This document shows positions 17,554 to 30,974 of a stretch of DNA of 64,000 nucleotides, piece after piece. Source of the DNA: Terrabacter sp040702505 (lineage in GTDB: Bacteria > Actinomycetota > Actinomycetes > Actinomycetales > Dermatophilaceae). Position 1 is the first letter of the stretch, and every line of letters begins with the position of its first letter. Under the pieces are notes generated by a model. The model had not been told where the DNA came from. It saw only the letters and a list, made by a program, of their open reading frames with translations, and did no database searches. Made by a program: the position numbers and the translations under genes. Where the stretch lies: NCBI RefSeq assembly GCF_040702505.1, contig NZ_JBFBLC010000002.1:620001-684000 (forward strand), given 5' to 3'.

Positions 17554-18390
17554 CTACGGCGTGGCCCCGGCGCTGCTCGGCTGCTGCCCGGAGGCGATCT
17601 GCGCGATCGCGCGCAGCGACGCAGTGCCCGCGACGAGGTAGCCGTTGTGTCCGTGCGCGCCCTCGACCGGCAGCGGCAACGCACCGAAGGCGGGCGTCGT
17701 CGGGTCGGCGGCATGACCGAGGCCGTCGATCCGGGTGTGCGGCACGAGGCCGATGGGGTCGTCGGCAGCGACGCCGGCCCACACCCTCGCCGACGTGTGC
17801 AACCCGGACCGCGACCAGACGTCCATCCCCGGCGAGCCGACGACCACGAGCGCCGACACCTTCAGGTGCGGTGCAGCCCGGCCGCACACCACCGAGCCGT
17901 AGCTGTGGCACACGAGGCTCACTCGCGACGACCGAGGGAGCGTGCGGAGGAAGGCTGCGAGCCGAGGCGCGCCCTGGACGGCGCGGTCGGAGCGGGCGGC
18001 GTCTGCGTCGATGCCGGCCGGCGGGTCGTAGTCGAGCCAGACCACCACCGCCGCGGGGGTGCCGGGAGCCCGGCGCTCCATCTCCGCGAGCAGGCTGCGG
18101 GCCTGGACCGCTGGGTGGCGACGGCCGGCGCCGCTCTCGTCCTTCAGGAGAGGACCGGTCCAGCCGACACCCGGCACGATGACGGCGATGTCACGGGCGT
18201 GGCGTACGTCGCCGAAGGCCTCGACGAGGCGGCCCTGGCCGCTAGGGTCGGAGCTCAGGACCGTGGCCGCCGGCCCGGCTACCTCCACGGGGGTGCCGTC
18301 GCTCAGCGACTGTCCGACTGCCGGCGCCGCCCCGACGAGCAGTGTCACGAGGGTCACGGTCGCGAGCGCCCAACGGTCGCGCCGCCGCAT
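17554..18390 (-). CDS. secreted alpha/beta hydrolase, DUF1023 type
   Basis: A 278-residue protein with an N-terminal signal sequence (basic start, then ALATVTLVTLLVGAAPAVG). The hydrolase domain contains the nucleophile elbow CHSYGS and the GSPGMDV segment characteristic of the DUF1023 family. A C-terminal His lies in the GAHGHNGYL segment. ATG 18390 was chosen because it starts the signal peptide; a GTG at 18450 is upstream in frame. It converges with the RecB-like gene across a short gap containing a 16-bp palindrome at 17516-17531. The substrate is unknown. Confidence 0.78.
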   Translation of the reverse strand: MRRRDRWALATVTLVTLLVGAAPAVGQSLSDGTPVEVAGPAATVLSSDPSGQGRLVEAFGDVRHARDIAVIVPGVGWTGPLLKDESGAGRRHPAVQARSLLAEMERRAPGTPAAVVVWLDYDPPAGIDADAARSDRAVQGAPRLAAFLRTLPRSSRVSLVCHSYGSVVCGRAAPHLKVSALVVVGSPGMDVWSRSGLHTSARVWAGVAADDPIGLVPHTRIDGLGHAADPTTPAFGALPLPVEGAHGHNGYLVAGTASLRAIAQIASGQQPSSAGATP

Positions 18391-18622
18391 CCTCTGCCGC
18401 GACGGGGCCGTCAGGGGCCGTCCACGACCGTGGTGGCGTCGTCCTTGCACTCGACATCCTTCTCACCGTTCAGCGCTCCTGGTCGGGCCGCTCTCCGGTG
18501 CGCCAGTGTCGTCGACGACCCTGTGAGCACGTCGAGGCCGGGGTCGCCCCCAGGCGACAGCGGTGACGGTCGGGGTGCAACCCCCGGCAGGAGAGCAGCC
18601 GCCACGCGATCCAGTCGGCGGA

Positions 18623-18865
18623 TCAGGCGTGGACCTCGCCGAGGTGGCGCACGAACGCCAGGCGGTCGAGGCTGACGTGCTCGCAGTTGCACACCCAGAC
18701 CCCGAGCGGCACGACGATGCCGCGCACCCGGGCGTCCTCGCGGGCACAGTGCAGCTCGTAGACGCGCCGGACACGACGCAGCAGGCGGCTCACGGTGCCG
18801 CCCCGCCGGCGGACGTGCGGCGTGGCAGGGGTGGCGTTAGACGGGGTGGCGGAGGGGCATGTCAT
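18623..18865 (-). CDS. 80-residue zinc-finger-like small protein
   Basis: A small basic protein. The C-terminal third reads VWVCNCEHVSLDRLAFVRHLGEVHA in outline, with Cys-x-Cys then His-x5-His, close to a C2H2 zinc finger; another Cys lies in ELHCAR. The start is supported by a TAGGCT -10-like element 8 nt before the ATG. A GTG at 18793 would remove the Ser/Thr/Pro-rich N-terminus. No function recognised; DNA or protein binding is a guess from the metal-ligand pattern. Confidence 0.55.
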   Translation of the reverse strand: MTCPSATPSNATPATPHVRRRGGTVSRLLRRVRRVYELHCAREDARVRGIVVPLGVWVCNCEHVSLDRLAFVRHLGEVHA

Positions 18866-19011
18866 GGCGTTCGAGCCTAGGTCGGTGGCCCCGGCTCACG
18901 CCAACTGGCGGTCACCGCGTCCCGCACTGTGGGCGCACGCCGTCACGGGGCAGCCCGTTGTGTCCGGGCGCATCCCCTTTGGACGTTTCGTGCTCAGGCG
19001 CCAGACCTGAC

Positions 19012-19046
19012 GGACCCGGCCGCATAGCGGTTCGGCGGCCGGGTCC
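19012..19046. terminator. hairpin terminator after the acetate-type transporter
   Basis: GGACCCGGCCGC, an 11-nt loop and GCGGCCGGGTCC form a perfect 12-bp stem 14 bp beyond the transporter stop codon. Confidence 0.7.
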
Positions 19047-19059
19047 GGCAGATCAGAGC

Positions 19060-19746
19060 TCAGCGGGCGCGTGCAGCGGGCGACATCGGCCAGGTGGGCA
19101 CCACGGTGCGCTTGAACGTCTCGTTCGTCACGCCGGCGAACGAGGCGTACCACGCGGCCAGTGCCGTCGCGAGGCCGAGCCAACCGCCGATCTTCGTCCA
19201 CGACGAGGTGGACGGCACCGTGGCGGCGAAGGCACCGATGCACAGGGCAATGAAGGTCAGTGTCAGCAGGACGAACACCGCTGCGGTGGCGCCACTCACC
19301 CGGAAGGAGCCCACCGTCATGTAGGCGGTGAAGATCGCCCAGCCGAGCAGGTAGAGACCGACCGCCTTGTGCACGTCTCCGGCGACCACGGCCAGGGCCG
19401 GTGCGCTGAGGATGAACGTGGCCAGGAACCAGTAGGAGAGCCAGAAGGCGCCGAACGAGCTGAACGCCACGGCTCCGAAGGTGTTGCCCCGGCGGAACTC
19501 CCACATGCCGGCGAGCAGCTGGGTGCCGCCGCCGTAGAAGAGGGCGAGCGCCAGCACCGTGGGTGCGAGCGCGGCGTTGAGGATGCCGGTGTTGACGACG
19601 CTCAGGGCCATCGTCGTCATGGCGAAGGCGGCGAGCCCCAAGGGGGCGGGGTCGGCCGTGGCGGCGGTCGCGGGCGGTACCGGGGTCAGTGGCGTCGTGG
19701 CCGCGGTCATGCCCGCCTGGGGTGTGGTGATGTTGGTGTCAGACAT
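19060..19746 (-). CDS. acetate uptake transporter, GPR1/FUN34/SatP family
   Basis: A 228-residue, six-helix membrane protein of the acetate/succinate transporter family. The family signature NPAPLGL appears as DPAPLGLAAFAMTT before helix one, and GGGTQLLAGMWEFRRGNTFGA is the conserved second motif. The N-terminal ~35 residues are Thr/Pro-rich and cytoplasmic. The ATG has a GGAGAGG ribosome site. The leader upstream contains a perfect ACTTGT-N3-ACAAGT dyad about 220 bp away, possibly an operator. Confidence 0.88.
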   Translation of the reverse strand: MSDTNITTPQAGMTAATTPLTPVPPATAATADPAPLGLAAFAMTTMALSVVNTGILNAALAPTVLALALFYGGGTQLLAGMWEFRRGNTFGAVAFSSFGAFWLSYWFLATFILSAPALAVVAGDVHKAVGLYLLGWAIFTAYMTVGSFRVSGATAAVFVLLTLTFIALCIGAFAATVPSTSSWTKIGGWLGLATALAAWYASFAGVTNETFKRTVVPTWPMSPAARAR

Positions 19747-19966
19747 CGGAGCCTCTCCTTGTCCGGATCAGCCGGCTGCCGGTCAGCCGGGCTCTCGCTT
19801 CCCTGCGGGCGCTGAGCGGACGGCCGGACGGTCGGGCGAGAGCACCCGTGCGCGCGGATCGACGGACTGCCCGTGGGCTGCCGTATGCCGTGTCGTCGCC
19901 TCGGCGACTCGAGCCCGGCGACGCCTTGCGTTCGCGTCAGGCGCTACCCGTCTCACCGCTCACTGA

Positions 19967-19981
19967 ACTTGTCCAACAAGT
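19967..19981. promoter_or_regulatory. palindromic operator-like site ACTTGT-CCA-ACAAGT
   Basis: A perfect 6-bp dyad around a 3-nt centre, standing out because it is AT-rich within GC-rich sequence. The shape is like binding sites of GntR-family (FCD-type) regulators. It lies upstream of the leftward acetate-type transporter and downstream of the aminotransferase. Confidence 0.4.
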
Positions 19982-20068
19982 CTGACACCGGCTCACGGGC
20001 CCGTCCATGAAATGGCACACCCGCTTGGGCGGGGCCGGCCCGCCCCGCGGAAGTTGGGAGGAGACGCC

Positions 20069-20099
20069 GTGGGGCCGGGCCCCGAGGACCCGGCCCCAC
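20069..20099. terminator. hairpin terminator after the aminotransferase
   Basis: GTGGGGCCGGG, a 9-nt loop and CCCGGCCCCAC form a perfect 11-bp stem 26 bp beyond the aminotransferase stop codon. Confidence 0.65.
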
Positions 20100-20125
20100 G
20101 GCGGAGGGAGCACACGGCATACGGC

Positions 20126-21508
20126 TCAGGCGGTGAACTCGTCGGCGACGGCGAGCGCCTCGTCGAGCACGGCGAGGCCCTCCTCGATCTCCGCCGGAGT
20201 GGTCGTGCACGGCGGCACGACGTGGGTGCGGTTGAAGTGCGTGAACGGCCAGAGGCCGCGCTCCTTGCACGCTGCGGCGAAGGCGGTCATCGGGCGCGCC
20301 GCGTCGCCGGCGGCGTTGTAGGGCACGAGCGGCTCGCGCGTCTCGCGGTTTCGGACCAGCTCCACCGCCCAGAAGACGCCGAGCCCGCGCACGTCGCCGA
20401 CGCTGGGGTGCTTCTCGGCGATCTCGCGCAGACGGGGGCCGATGACGTCGGTGCCGAGCATCCGGGCGTTGTCGATGATCCCCTCCTCGCGGAAGGCGTT
20501 GATCGACGCGACGGCGGAGGCGCACGCCAGCGGGTGGCCGGAGTAGGTCAGGCCACCGGGGTAGGCCCGCTGGTCGAAGGTGGCGCGGATCGCGTCGGAG
20601 ATGATGACGCCGCCGAGCGGGACGTAGCCGGAGTTGACGCCCTTGGCGAAGGTGATCAGGTCGGGCGTCACGCCCCAGTGGTCTACCGCGAACCACTCTC
20701 CGCACCGGCCGAACCCGGCCATGACCTCGTCGGCGATGAGGACGATGCCGTGCTCGTCGCACAGGTCGCGCACGCCCTGGAGGTAGCCGTCCGGCGGCAC
20801 GAGGATGCCGTTGGTCCCGACCACCGTCTCGAGGATGATGGCCGCGATGGTGTGCGCTCCCTCGACCATGATCGTGTCGCGCAGGTGCTGCAGGGCACGG
20901 TCGCGCTCCTGCTCCTCGGTCTCGGAGTGGAAGGCCGAGCGGTAGGTGTAGGGGCCCCAGAAGTGGACGATCCCCGAGAGCCCCGGCTCGGACGGCCAGC
21001 GGCGCGGGTCACCGGTGAGCGTGATGGAGCCGGCGGTGGCGCCGTGGTAGCTGCGGTACGTCGCGAGCACCTTGTGCCGGCCGGTGTGCAGGCGCGCCAT
21101 CCGGATGGCGTTCTCGTTGGCCTCGGCCCCACCGTTGGTGAAGAAGACCGCCGACAGGCCCTGGGGGGCGACCTCGGTGATGAGGCGCGCGGCCTCGCTG
21201 CGTGCGTCGTTGGCGAACGAGGGCTGGATGGTCGCGAGGCGCGCGGCCTGCTCCTGGATCGCCGCGACCACCTTGGGGTGGCCGTAGCCGATGTTGACGT
21301 TGACGAGCTGGCTGCTGAAGTCGAGGTAGCGCTTGCCGTCGTAGTCCCAGAAGTAGGAGCCCTCGGCGCGGGCGATCGGCAGCGGGTCGATGAGGCCCTG
21401 GGCCGACCACGAGTGGAAGACGTGCTCGCGGTCGAGCGCGCGCACCTCGTCCCCGCTCATGTGGTCGAGGAGGTCCTTGACGACGGTGCGCTGGTCGAGC
21501 TCGGTCAT
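20126..21508 (-). CDS. class-III PLP aminotransferase (omega-amino acid type)
   Basis: A 460-residue pyridoxal-phosphate enzyme. FFTNGGAEANENAIRMAR binds the cofactor phosphate, ADEVMAGFGR holds the cofactor Asp, and FAKGVNSGYVPLGG carries the Schiff-base Lys. Overall it resembles taurine/beta-alanine:pyruvate aminotransferases. It lies 20 bp downstream of the methylmalonate-semialdehyde-dehydrogenase gene, so the pair could turn an omega-amino acid into a semialdehyde and then an acyl-CoA. The ATG has AAGGGA upstream. The exact amino donor cannot be read from the sequence. Confidence 0.88.
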   Translation of the reverse strand: MTELDQRTVVKDLLDHMSGDEVRALDREHVFHSWSAQGLIDPLPIARAEGSYFWDYDGKRYLDFSSQLVNVNIGYGHPKVVAAIQEQAARLATIQPSFANDARSEAARLITEVAPQGLSAVFFTNGGAEANENAIRMARLHTGRHKVLATYRSYHGATAGSITLTGDPRRWPSEPGLSGIVHFWGPYTYRSAFHSETEEQERDRALQHLRDTIMVEGAHTIAAIILETVVGTNGILVPPDGYLQGVRDLCDEHGIVLIADEVMAGFGRCGEWFAVDHWGVTPDLITFAKGVNSGYVPLGGVIISDAIRATFDQRAYPGGLTYSGHPLACASAVASINAFREEGIIDNARMLGTDVIGPRLREIAEKHPSVGDVRGLGVFWAVELVRNRETREPLVPYNAAGDAARPMTAFAAACKERGLWPFTHFNRTHVVPPCTTTPAEIEEGLAVLDEALAVADEFTA

Positions 21509-21528
21509 GTGATGGGTCCCTTCTGCGG

Positions 21529-23034
<1,506 letters not shown>

Positions 23035-23094
23035 GGACCCAAGATTACGTTCCACTTTCGGGCCACACAATGAAGTCGTTGCTATGTTACGAAC
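23035..23094. promoter_or_regulatory. divergent promoter region mmsA / mocR-like
   Basis: Leftward: TTGTGT (minus strand of 23065-23070), a 17-bp spacer and TAATCT (23042-23047), ending 7 nt before the mmsA ATG. Rightward: TATGTT (23083-23088), 6 nt before the regulator ATG. Both transcripts would be leaderless. TTACG words at 23045 and 23086 in direct orientation may be half-sites for the MocR-type regulator. Confidence 0.6.
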
Positions 23095-24447
23095 ATGCGC
23101 GCCGTCATCTCCTCCCTCGAGGAGCGCCTCGACGCCCCGACCGCCAAGGGCCTGGCCCAGGCCGTCTCCAGAGCCATCCGCGACCAGGCACTCCGGCCGG
23201 GCGACCAGCTGCCGCCCATCCGACAGCTGGCTGCCGAGCTGATGATGTCGCCCACGACCGTCAGCGCCGCCTGGCAGCTGCTCGCACGCTCGGGCACCAT
23301 CCGCTCCGACGGGCGCCGCGGCACGACGGTGGCCCCCACCGCGCGCGGGGGCGAGCGCTACTCCCGGGCCCTGAGGCACGAGTCGCCGGTGCAGCTGGAC
23401 CTGTCGACCGGCATCCCGGACGGCGCGCTGCTGCCACCGCTCGTCCCGGTGCTCTCGACGCTGCACGACCCCGCCACGCCGAGCAGCTACCTCGACGACC
23501 CCGTCCTGCACGACCTGCGCACCGAGCTCGCTCGCGACTGGCCGTATGCCGCCGACGACCTCCTCGTCGTCGACGGCGCCATGGACGCGCTCGACCTGAT
23601 CACCAGGGCCCTGCTGCGTCCTGGGGACGTCGTGCTCGTCGAGGACCCCGGCTTCCCGCCGCTGCTCGACCTGCTCGAGGACCGCGGGGCTGTCGTCGTC
23701 GGTGTGCCCGTCCAGCAGGACGGGCTCGACCTGGCGCGCGTCGAGTCCCTGCTCGCCCGGCGGCCTGCCGCCGTCGTGATCCAGCCCCGCGGCCAGAACC
23801 CGACCGGCGTGTCCATGTCTGCCGAGAAGGCGGAGCATCTGGCGGCCCTGCTTCGCGGCCATGACTGTGTCGTCGTCGAGGACGACTCGAGCGGGCCGAT
23901 CGCGACGTCGGAGCCGCTCAGCCTCGGCGCGTGGATTCCCGACCAGGTGCTGCACGTCCGCAGCTACAGCAAGTCCCACGGCCCCGACCTGCGCATCGCC
24001 GCGCTCAGTGGGCCGGACGCGCTGCTGGCGCCGATCCGGCACGCCAGGGCGATCGGTCAGGGCTGGACGAGCCGTCTGCTCCAGCGGGTGCTTACCGCCC
24101 TGCTGCGCGACGCGGAGTGCGCGCAGCACATCGAGCGGGCGCGCACGGAGTACGCCCGCCGACGCCAGCTCGTCGTGGACGGCCTCTCGCGCCACGGCAT
24201 CGAGGTGCCCGGCACGGAAGGCCTCAACATCTGGGTGCCCGTGCGCGACGAGGCGGCTGCGGTGCTGCGCCTGGCGAGCCAGGGCATCGCCGTGACCCCC
24301 GGCTCCCCCTTCTCTGTCGGGCAGGTGACCGGGCCCGAAGGGCACGTCCGAGTCACCACCGGGCTGGTCGCCGAGCGCCACGACGAGATCGCAGACCTGA
24401 TTGCGGATGCCGCGCACGCCGGCGCCTGGACCGCCCAGCACCGCTGA
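23095..24447 (+). CDS. MocR-type GntR/aminotransferase transcriptional regulator
   Basis: 450 residues: an N-terminal GntR winged helix-turn-helix (about 10-80, LRPGDQLPPIRQLAAEL ... SPTTVSAAWQ) fused to a fold-type-I aminotransferase domain. The latter keeps the PLP Lys in VRSYSKSHGPDLR and the cofactor Asp in VVVEDDSSG. Such proteins sense PLP adducts of amino compounds and regulate neighbours. Its divergent placement suggests it controls mmsA and the aminotransferase. The start is leaderless by the TATGTT element. Confidence 0.9.
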   Translation: MRAVISSLEERLDAPTAKGLAQAVSRAIRDQALRPGDQLPPIRQLAAELMMSPTTVSAAWQLLARSGTIRSDGRRGTTVAPTARGGERYSRALRHESPVQLDLSTGIPDGALLPPLVPVLSTLHDPATPSSYLDDPVLHDLRTELARDWPYAADDLLVVDGAMDALDLITRALLRPGDVVLVEDPGFPPLLDLLEDRGAVVVGVPVQQDGLDLARVESLLARRPAAVVIQPRGQNPTGVSMSAEKAEHLAALLRGHDCVVVEDDSSGPIATSEPLSLGAWIPDQVLHVRSYSKSHGPDLRIAALSGPDALLAPIRHARAIGQGWTSRLLQRVLTALLRDAECAQHIERARTEYARRRQLVVDGLSRHGIEVPGTEGLNIWVPVRDEAAAVLRLASQGIAVTPGSPFSVGQVTGPEGHVRVTTGLVAERHDEIADLIADAAHAGAWTAQHR

Positions 24448-24476
24448 GGCCCGGGGAGCCGCCGCCGAACGGGCCG

Positions 24477-24932
24477 CTAGGAGCGCAGCGCGTCGAGGAC
24501 CGTGGCCACGCGCCGCCGACGGGTCTCCTCGGTCTTGGCCGAGGACACCGAGAGGGCGTACGCCTTCTGCCGGCTCGGGGTGAGCGCCTCCCAGGCGGCC
24601 GCGGCCGACGCGTCGCCCCGCAGGGCCTCCCGGAGGTCATTGGGCAGTTCCACCGTGCGCGGCGAGTCGTCGAGCTCCAGCCGCACCTCGATCTCGTCAC
24701 CGGCCCCACGGCCCGTCGCCGCCCGGGTCGCGGCGTTGAAAGAGACGAGGAACCGGCCGCCCATCGAGGCGATCGAGCCGGCGAAGGTGTGGCCGCCGTC
24801 GACGGTCACCGAGACGGGGACACGTCTGCCGCGTCCGAACGACGTCACCACGTCGTCCGGGACGACGATGGCGACGTTGTTGCCGCCCATGGGCTCGAGC
24901 ACGGTGCGGAAGGTCTGGACGGTCTCGGTCAC
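24477..24932 (-). CDS. YdeI/OmpD-associated family protein with DUF1905 domain
   Basis: A 151-residue protein: a DUF1905 beta-barrel-like half (FRTVLEPMGGNNVAIVVPDDVV ... GGRFLVSFNAATR) and a C-terminal OmdA-type helix pair (LPNDLREALRGDASAAAAWEALTPSRQKAYALSVSSAK). GTG 24932 is preceded by AGGGAG at good spacing, which decides against the longer open frame. The biochemical role of the family is not settled. A second, broken YdeI-type gene is at the right edge of the window. Confidence 0.85.
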   Translation of the reverse strand: MTETVQTFRTVLEPMGGNNVAIVVPDDVVTSFGRGRRVPVSVTVDGGHTFAGSIASMGGRFLVSFNAATRAATGRGAGDEIEVRLELDDSPRTVELPNDLREALRGDASAAAAWEALTPSRQKAYALSVSSAKTEETRRRRVATVLDALRS

Positions 24933-24964
24933 GGCTGCTCCCTGGGTGAGCGGTGGAGGGCGGT

Positions 24965-25327
24965 TCAGCCCTTGGCTGCCCTGACCCGGGCCTCCTCGGC
25001 GCGCACCTGGGCATGGATGTCGCGCTCGGCCACGAGCCAGTCCGGCATCTCGTCGAGGATCGCCTTGATCTGCGCGGTCGTCAGGTGCTCGCCGACGCCT
25101 GCGCGGACCAGCCCGGAGCCGGAGATGCCGAGGCGGCGCGCCGTCTCCTGGCGGGTGTGCGGGCCGTTGCGGCGCAGGTCCGAGAGCCACTGCGGCGGGT
25201 CCGCCTGCAGGGCGTTGAGCTCGTCGCGGCTGACCACGCCGGCCTGGAACTCGGGCGGCGTCTCACCGAGCAGGACCCCGAGCTTGTTCGCGGCCGTCTG
25301 GGGCTTCATGGTCTGCGGCTTCGGCAT
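24965..25327 (-). CDS. DUF5997 family protein
   Basis: A 120-residue soluble protein of unknown function. The central part PPEFQAGVVSRDELNAL and RRLGISGSGLVRAGVGEHLTTAQIKAIL contains a short helix-turn-helix-like stretch. A TACGCT -10-like element lies 6 nt before the ATG, so the start is leaderless. It diverges from a lone LysR-type substrate-binding-domain gene; this pairing recurs in actinobacteria as far as I know, suggesting a shared role. Confidence 0.78.
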   Translation of the reverse strand: MPKPQTMKPQTAANKLGVLLGETPPEFQAGVVSRDELNALQADPPQWLSDLRRNGPHTRQETARRLGISGSGLVRAGVGEHLTTAQIKAILDEMPDWLVAERDIHAQVRAEEARVRAAKG

Positions 25328-25428
25328 GGGCCAAGCGTAGGGGCTGCCGCCCGGGCGTCCGACCACGCGGGCTGCACTAGCCTCGGACCGTGCCGCCACG
25401 ACCGTGGGGGCCACGACGGGAGGCCGGC

Positions 25429-26211
25429 ATGACCCAACCCTTCCGGGTCGAGTTCGTGCCCGGCGTGACGCCCGACAAGTGGCTGCGCACGTGGGCCGCC
25501 CGGTTCCCCGAGTCCGCGGTGGACGCTGTCCCCGTCGAGCAGGAGGAGGCAACGGCCCACCTGCGTGACCGGTCCGCGTCGATGGTGCTGCTGCGGCTGC
25601 CGATCGACCGGAACGGTCTTCACGTCATCCCCCTCTACGAGGAGGTGCCGGTGGTGGTGGCCGCCAAGGAGAGCGTCATCGCCGCCTTCGAGGAGGTCGA
25701 CGTCGCGGACCTCGCCGAGGAGGTGCTGGTGCAGGACCCGGCACACGTGCCGGAATGGGCGGGGGTCGCGACGGCAGAGGCCCTCGACCGCAGCCGGGCC
25801 ATGCCGGCGATGACGACGAGGCAGGCGATCTCGGTGGTGGCGGCCGGCTCGGGAGTCCTCGTCGTGCCGATGTCGGTGGCCCGCCTGCACCACCGGAAGG
25901 ACGTCGTGCACCGGCCGGTCACCGGGGTGGCGCCGTCGGGCGTGGGCCTCGCGTGGCGCGTGGACGACGACGACCCCCGCATCGAGGACTTCATCGGGAT
26001 CGTCCGGGGCCGCACGGAGCGCTCCAGCCGCGGCGCCGGGCAGGCGACCGAGGACGCGCGGGAGTCCCGGGGTCCCGGGGAGCCGGGCGGGCGGCATACG
26101 TCCTCGGAGGGACGCCGGCAGGAGCGCGGTCGCGCCCTCCCCCAGCGAGGGGCGGCCCCTCGACGTCGGGGTGCGGGACCGGCGCGCAGCCGGCGCAAGG
26201 GCCGTCGCTGA
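25429..26211 (+). CDS. LysR-type substrate-binding domain protein without DNA-binding domain
   Basis: About 260 residues. Residues 5-200 resemble the effector-binding half of LysR regulators (FRVEFVPGVTPDKWLRTW, VVVAAKESVIAAFEEVDVADLA, ISVVAAGSGVLVVPMSVARL). No helix-turn-helix precedes it. The last ~65 residues are a very basic Arg/Gly tail ending RRKGRR, which could contact nucleic acid. ATG 25429 has GGGAGG upstream. A TAGCCT element at 25378-25383 with GTG 25390 six nt later is an alternative leaderless start. It diverges from the DUF5997 gene. Confidence 0.75.
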   Translation: MTQPFRVEFVPGVTPDKWLRTWAARFPESAVDAVPVEQEEATAHLRDRSASMVLLRLPIDRNGLHVIPLYEEVPVVVAAKESVIAAFEEVDVADLAEEVLVQDPAHVPEWAGVATAEALDRSRAMPAMTTRQAISVVAAGSGVLVVPMSVARLHHRKDVVHRPVTGVAPSGVGLAWRVDDDDPRIEDFIGIVRGRTERSSRGAGQATEDARESRGPGEPGGRHTSSEGRRQERGRALPQRGAAPRRRGAGPARSRRKGRR

Positions 26212-26220
26212 CCGCTCCGG

Positions 26221-26931
26221 TCAGCGGCCGGCGCGCACGCCTGCCACGATGCCCGTGAGGTCGGTCGCCCGCACCCCCGCCAGGGTGTCGATGTGCACGG
26301 CCCCGTCGACCGCCGGCACCGGGACGACGTGGGGGATCGCGATGGTGGGCACCCCGGCAGCCGTCGCCGAGCGCACACCCGCCGGGGAGTCCTCGAGGGC
26401 GATGCAGTCGGCGGGCTCGGCCCCGACGAGCCGCGCGGCGGCGAGGTAGGGCTCGGGGTGCGGCTTGCCGTGGCTCACCTCGTCGCCCGTCACGAGGTGC
26501 TGGAAGGCGCCCTCGGGGAGAGCGCGGACCACGACGTCGGCGAGCGAGCGCCACGACATCGTCACCAGCAGCGACGGGACCCCGAGCTCGCCGAGCTCGA
26601 GCAGCAGCTCGCGGGCGCCGGGACGCCACGGGACCCGCTGCTCGACCCGGCGGATGACGCGCTGGAGCAGGGCGTCGACGATCTCGGGCACCGAGAGGGT
26701 GATGCCCGACTGGTCGATGATGAGCTGGGCCGAGACCTCGAGGGCGTTGCCGACGAGCTTGTGGGCGAACTCGTCGTTCCACACTCCCCCGTGGGCGCCG
26801 ACGAGCTCGTGCTCGGCCTCGATCCAGTAGGGCTCCGTGTCGACGAGCGTGCCGTCCATGTCCCACAGGACGGCGGCGGGCAGCGCCGCCGCGAAGGGCC
26901 GCGCCTCGGCGGTGGTGTCCGGGAGAGTCAC
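26221..26931 (-). CDS. HAD-superfamily phosphatase (beta-phosphoglucomutase-like)
   Basis: A 236-residue HAD subfamily IA hydrolase. Motif I WDMDGTLVDTEP contains the nucleophile and acid/base Asp pair; motif II is VTMSWRS, motif III has the Lys in HGKPHPEPY, and motif IV is ALEDSPAG. The cap domain occupies about 35-110. It starts 4 bp after the metH stop, so it is probably in the same transcript. The substrate, a phosphorylated sugar or similar metabolite, is not predictable. Confidence 0.88.
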   Translation of the reverse strand: MTLPDTTAEARPFAAALPAAVLWDMDGTLVDTEPYWIEAEHELVGAHGGVWNDEFAHKLVGNALEVSAQLIIDQSGITLSVPEIVDALLQRVIRRVEQRVPWRPGARELLLELGELGVPSLLVTMSWRSLADVVVRALPEGAFQHLVTGDEVSHGKPHPEPYLAAARLVGAEPADCIALEDSPAGVRSATAAGVPTIAIPHVVPVPAVDGAVHIDTLAGVRATDLTGIVAGVRAGR

Positions 26932-26935
26932 GCGA

Positions 26936-30718
<3,783 letters not shown>

Positions 30719-30974
30719 CGTGGCTCCTCTCGGCGGCGCGGGTTTCGCGCCGGATGACGGGACCGGGCCGATTCTACGGAGCGCGTCGTCGGCTCGCGCC
30801 GCCCGCCCGCTCTGCGGTCACCCGGCAGCCGCATACCCAGCGGCCGGCATACCGGCACGAAGCGGGAGCCCGGTGAGCCGCACGGGACGCGCCGCGGCCG
30901 TCACGGGCCCCACGACACCGGCAGGACCTAGGCTGAAGGGGTCGGCGCGACCGCGCCACGGTGAAGGAGAAGAC

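Larger units (their letters stand above)
19747..20125. other. 379-bp gene-free stretch with regulatory elements
   Basis: No coding sequence is supported here. It holds the upstream region of the acetate-type transporter, a 15-bp dyad (19967-19981) and the terminator of the aminotransferase (20069-20099). A short hairpin around CGTCGCC/GGCGACT also lies near 19892. Confidence 0.6.

Noticed and set aside
30719..30974. Cobalamin or SAM riboswitch upstream of metH
   Set aside because: No B12-box or SAM-aptamer-like pattern could be seen; the gap mainly serves the divergent PAC2 gene.
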